A stretch of DNA of 25,444 nucleotides from Gudongella sp051744365 (lineage in GTDB: Bacteria > Bacillota > Clostridia > Tissierellales > Tissierellaceae). Both the position numbers and the translations under genes were made by a program. The stretch spans positions 1 to 25,444 of the forward strand of contig JBNJCX010000025.1 in NCBI GenBank assembly GCA_051744365.1. Direction: 5' to 3'. The first letter of the stretch is position 1. Every line of letters starts with the position of its first letter. Positions 22,978-25,444 of this stretch are shown here, piece by piece. The notes beneath the pieces are model-generated. The model did not search any database, had not been told where the DNA came from, and saw nothing but the letters and a program-made list of their open reading frames with translations.

Positions 22978-23490
22978 TTGGATTTTAAGTCTAAAATTAG
23001 AGAAATTGAAAATTTTCCAATTGAAGGTGTAAGCTTTAAGGACATTACAACACTTACAAGAGACGCAGAGGCTTTTACATCTGCAGTAACCATGATGATT
23101 GAAGACCTTAAAGATAAGAATGTTGATTATATAGTTGGTCCCGAAGCAAGAGGATTTCTTTTCGGAGCTGCAGTAGCCTATGGGCTTGGTGTAGGGTTTG
23201 TACCCATAAGAAAGCCTGGAAAACTGCCTGGAGAGACCACAAGCTATGAATATAAACTTGAGTACGGAACAAATACGCTGGAAATCCATACAGAGTCTAT
23301 TAAAGTGGGCGACAGGGTTGCAATAGTGGATGACCTTTTGGCAACGGCGGGAACAGTATCCGCAGCTGCTACCTTGATTGAATCCCTCGGTGGTAAGGTG
23401 GTTGCCCTGGAGTTTCTAATTGAACTTACATTCCTGAATGGCAGAGACAAGCTTAAGGATCATCATATAAATTCACTGGTTAAGTATTAG
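22978..23490 (+). CDS. apt: Adenine phosphoribosyltransferase
   Basis: A 170-aa purine-salvage enzyme that makes AMP from adenine and PRPP in the cytoplasm. Motifs: FPIEGVSFKDITTL near the start, VGPEARGFLFG, the flexible-loop segment IRKPGKLPGETTSYEY and the PRPP-binding VAIVDDLLATAGT. Length is exactly that expected. The start is TTG 22978, with GGAGG about nine bases upstream; an earlier TTG at 22954 would extend the protein across the ribosome site. The terminator hairpin begins at the stop codon. Confidence 0.96.
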   Translation: MDFKSKIREIENFPIEGVSFKDITTLTRDAEAFTSAVTMMIEDLKDKNVDYIVGPEARGFLFGAAVAYGLGVGFVPIRKPGKLPGETTSYEYKLEYGTNTLEIHTESIKVGDRVAIVDDLLATAGTVSAAATLIESLGGKVVALEFLIELTFLNGRDKLKDHHINSLVKY

Positions 23491-23514
23491 ACGTCGGCTT
23501 GCCGGCGTCTTTTT
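23490..23514 (+). terminator. Intrinsic terminator after apt
   Basis: GACGTCGG (23490-23497) pairs with CCGGCGTC (23502-23509), one G-T pair, loop CTTG, followed by five T. It lies 30 bp before the glmS start and could limit read-through into glmS. Confidence 0.85.
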
Positions 23515-23544
23515 ACGGAACGGGTATTTACAAGGAGGAATAAT

Positions 23545-25374
23545 ATGTGTGGAATAGTTGGATATATAGGTAGTAACAATGCTCAGGATATTATACTTGA
23601 TGGACTCGAAAAGCTCGAGTACAGAGGCTATGACTCTGCAGGGGTTGCTTTGATTGAAAATGGAATACTGAAAACTAGAAAGCGAGTGGGAAGACTGAAC
23701 AATCTAAAAGAAAGTCTTGTAGAGGAGCCCATTATTGGAAGCATTGGGATAGGCCATACCAGATGGGCTACACACGGAGCACCCTCAGATATAAACTCCC
23801 ATCCCCATGTGAACGCGAATGGTTCAATTGCAGTGGTTCACAATGGGATTATTGAAAATTACAGAAAGCTGAAGGATGAGTTGAAGGCTGAAGGATACGA
23901 ATTTGTATCAGAGACTGACACAGAGGTAGTTGCCCACCTTATTGATTATTACTACGAAGGGGACCTTCTGCAGGCTGTTTTTTCAGCAGAGGAAAGACTA
24001 CAGGGCGCATATGCTCTTGCAGTGGTCGCACAGAATAACCCTAATGAGTTAATTGCAGTGAGAAACGAAAGCCCCTTGATCCTTGGTGTTGGATCAGGTC
24101 AGAACTTTATAGCTTCTGACATACCGGCAATACTTAAGCATACCAATAAGGTAATTTATCTTGAGAACAGGGATATAGTAAAATTGACATCAGATGGCTA
24201 TGAAATATACACAATCGGTAGAAAACCTGTAGAAAGGGATATAAAGGAAATCCAATGGGATGTTGAGTCAGCAACAAAGGAAGGCTATGAGCATTTTATG
24301 CTTAAGGAAATCTACCAGCAGCCTTCTGCAATCAAGGAAACCCTCGACAGAAGACTGGATGAAAATGGAGATATTTACCTTGAAAACATCAATATAGATG
24401 AAAACACAATAAAGGCAATTGACAAGGTATATATAGTAGGCTGCGGAACTGCTTACCATGCAGGCCTTGTTGGCAAGTACCTTTTCCAGACATTCCTCAA
24501 GGTAAGCATAATCCCGGAAATTGCTTCAGAATTCAGATATGGAGAGCACTTCATTGATGAGAATACATTGGTGGTGATTGTAAGCCAGTCTGGAGAAACG
24601 GCAGATACTCTTGCTGCCCTCAAGGATGCAAAATCAAGGGGAGCAAGGATTCTTTCAATCACCAACGTGGTTGGGAGCTCAGTTGCAAGGGAATCGAATG
24701 ACATATTCTATACCTGGGCAGGACCGGAGATTGCTGTTGCTTCAACCAAGGCATACACAACCCAGCTTGTCGCATTTTACATGCTCGCGCTGTATTTTGG
24801 AAGACTCAAGGGATCACTTCTGGAAGGATGCTATAGAGAGATACTGGATGAGTTGAAGAGCCTTTCAAGGAAGGTGGAGGAATCCCTTGTGGAAAGTGAT
24901 GAAACAGCAAAGGTAATCGGAGAGACCATAAAGGATAGAAGCTCATTATTTTACCTGGGAAGGGGACTCGATTATTTTACAGCAATGGAGGGTGCATTGA
25001 AACTTAAGGAGATTTCATATATCCATACTGAAGCATTCCCTGCAGGGGAGCTGAAGCATGGAACCATTGCCCTTATAGAGGAAGGAACTCCAGTTATAGC
25101 ATTGGCAACACAGTCTAGAATCTATGACAAGATGGTATCCAATATCAAGGAAGTAAAGGCTAGGGGAGCCTATGTAATAGGCATCACCAGAAAGAGTAAC
25201 AAAGATCTGGAGGAAGTCTGTGACAAGGTAATATATCTTGAGGAGACCTTTGATATCTTTATGCCGTTACTGGCTGTTCTGTTTCCTCAGCTGCTCTCAT
25301 ATCATGCAGCACTGATTAGAGGAAACGATGTTGACAAGCCGAGAAACCTGGCAAAGTCAGTTACTGTTGAATAG
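23545..25374 (+). CDS. glmS: Glutamine--fructose-6-phosphate aminotransferase (isomerizing)
   Basis: A 609-aa enzyme that makes glucosamine-6-phosphate, the first step to UDP-GlcNAc for peptidoglycan. It begins MCGIVGYIG, with the glutaminase nucleophile Cys2 after Met removal. The N-terminal glutaminase domain (1-240) has GHTRWATHG and VHNGIIENY; two SIS sugar-isomerase domains follow (about 285-415 and 455-600), with SQSGETADT, YTTQL and the C-terminal DKPRNLAKSVTVE. The length equals that of E. coli GlmS. AAGGAGG precedes ATG 23545. The 54-bp gap to apt contains a terminator, leaving no room for a glmS ribozyme, which many Firmicutes have here. Confidence 0.97.
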   Translation: MCGIVGYIGSNNAQDIILDGLEKLEYRGYDSAGVALIENGILKTRKRVGRLNNLKESLVEEPIIGSIGIGHTRWATHGAPSDINSHPHVNANGSIAVVHNGIIENYRKLKDELKAEGYEFVSETDTEVVAHLIDYYYEGDLLQAVFSAEERLQGAYALAVVAQNNPNELIAVRNESPLILGVGSGQNFIASDIPAILKHTNKVIYLENRDIVKLTSDGYEIYTIGRKPVERDIKEIQWDVESATKEGYEHFMLKEIYQQPSAIKETLDRRLDENGDIYLENINIDENTIKAIDKVYIVGCGTAYHAGLVGKYLFQTFLKVSIIPEIASEFRYGEHFIDENTLVVIVSQSGETADTLAALKDAKSRGARILSITNVVGSSVARESNDIFYTWAGPEIAVASTKAYTTQLVAFYMLALYFGRLKGSLLEGCYREILDELKSLSRKVEESLVESDETAKVIGETIKDRSSLFYLGRGLDYFTAMEGALKLKEISYIHTEAFPAGELKHGTIALIEEGTPVIALATQSRIYDKMVSNIKEVKARGAYVIGITRKSNKDLEEVCDKVIYLEETFDIFMPLLAVLFPQLLSYHAALIRGNDVDKPRNLAKSVTVE

Positions 25375-25384
25375 GGAATAGATT

Positions 25385-25444
25385 CAAATAACAATAGGAA
25401 GCAGTAATCAAGCCGGCTTGATTACTGCTTCCTATTGTTATTTG
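25385..25444. terminator. 60-nt perfect palindrome after glmS, probable bidirectional terminator
   Basis: The 30 bases 25385-25414 are the exact reverse complement of 25415-25444, centred on AGCC|GGCT. The distal arm ends CTATTGTTATTTG, giving a T-rich end on either strand, as for a bidirectional terminator of glmS and a convergent gene outside the window. The window ends exactly with the palindrome, so its full extent is not visible. Confidence 0.8.

Noticed and set aside
23491..23544. glmS ribozyme upstream of glmS
   Set aside because: The gap is only 54 bp and holds the apt terminator and the ribosome site; the ribozyme needs well over 100 nt.
1..25444. CRISPR arrays, tRNA or rRNA genes, transposase genes or prophage
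   Set aside because: No regularly spaced repeats, tRNA/rRNA-like sequences or transposase/phage proteins were seen on either strand.

Overview
The window (about 40% G+C, strong AGGAGG-type ribosome binding sites, many intrinsic terminators, TTG and GTG starts) looks like a chromosomal segment of an anaerobic, low-G+C Firmicute of the class Clostridia. I infer an amino-acid/peptide-fermenting, selenocysteine-using lineage. Two genes carry an in-frame TGA exactly where their families have a functional cysteine, each followed by a SECIS-like hairpin.

Layout. (a) 1-3765, sulfur/selenium: the 3' end of an O6-alkylguanine-DNA alkyltransferase whose active-site Cys codon is TGA; a convergent cysteine desulfidase gene (cyuA) with a near-perfect sigma-54 promoter; a divergent sigma-54 activator with a Cys-rich sensor, probably the regulator of cyuA; and, on the minus strand, a small MerT-like membrane protein whose conserved Cys-Cys pair is Cys-TGA. 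Ordinary gene calling would miss or truncate both TGA genes. (b) 3994-6067: a baeRF-family protein and a two-domain sulfurtransferase, each followed by its own hairpin. (c) 6132-17204, alpha-glucan utilisation: malQ and glgP, a maltodextrin-type ABC importer (lipoprotein, an extra four-helix membrane protein, a MalF-like permease with a ~270-residue charged coiled-coil extension, a MalG-like permease, an MsmX/UgpC-type ATPase) and a LacI-family repressor. Two matching LacI-type operators, before malQ and before the lipoprotein gene, suggest one regulon. (d) 17205-20134: a conserved protein of unknown function, a 204-bp element bounded by 12-bp perfect inverted repeats that encodes a 25-residue peptide, a membrane HD-GYP protein and a DUF5317-type membrane protein. 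(e) 20150-25444: an ATP-grasp ligase and a divergent Mur ligase (a split arrangement reminiscent of cyanophycin synthetase), then apt and glmS, ending in a 60-nt perfect palindrome.

In region (c) the importer brings in maltodextrins, MalQ rearranges them and GlgP releases glucose-1-phosphate; the repressor closes the circuit. In region (a) CyuA breaks cysteine into pyruvate, ammonia and sulfide under control of the adjacent activator. The two predicted selenoproteins are the most notable content: one is a single-turnover suicide enzyme and the other a metal-transport-like protein, neither an ordinary redox catalyst.
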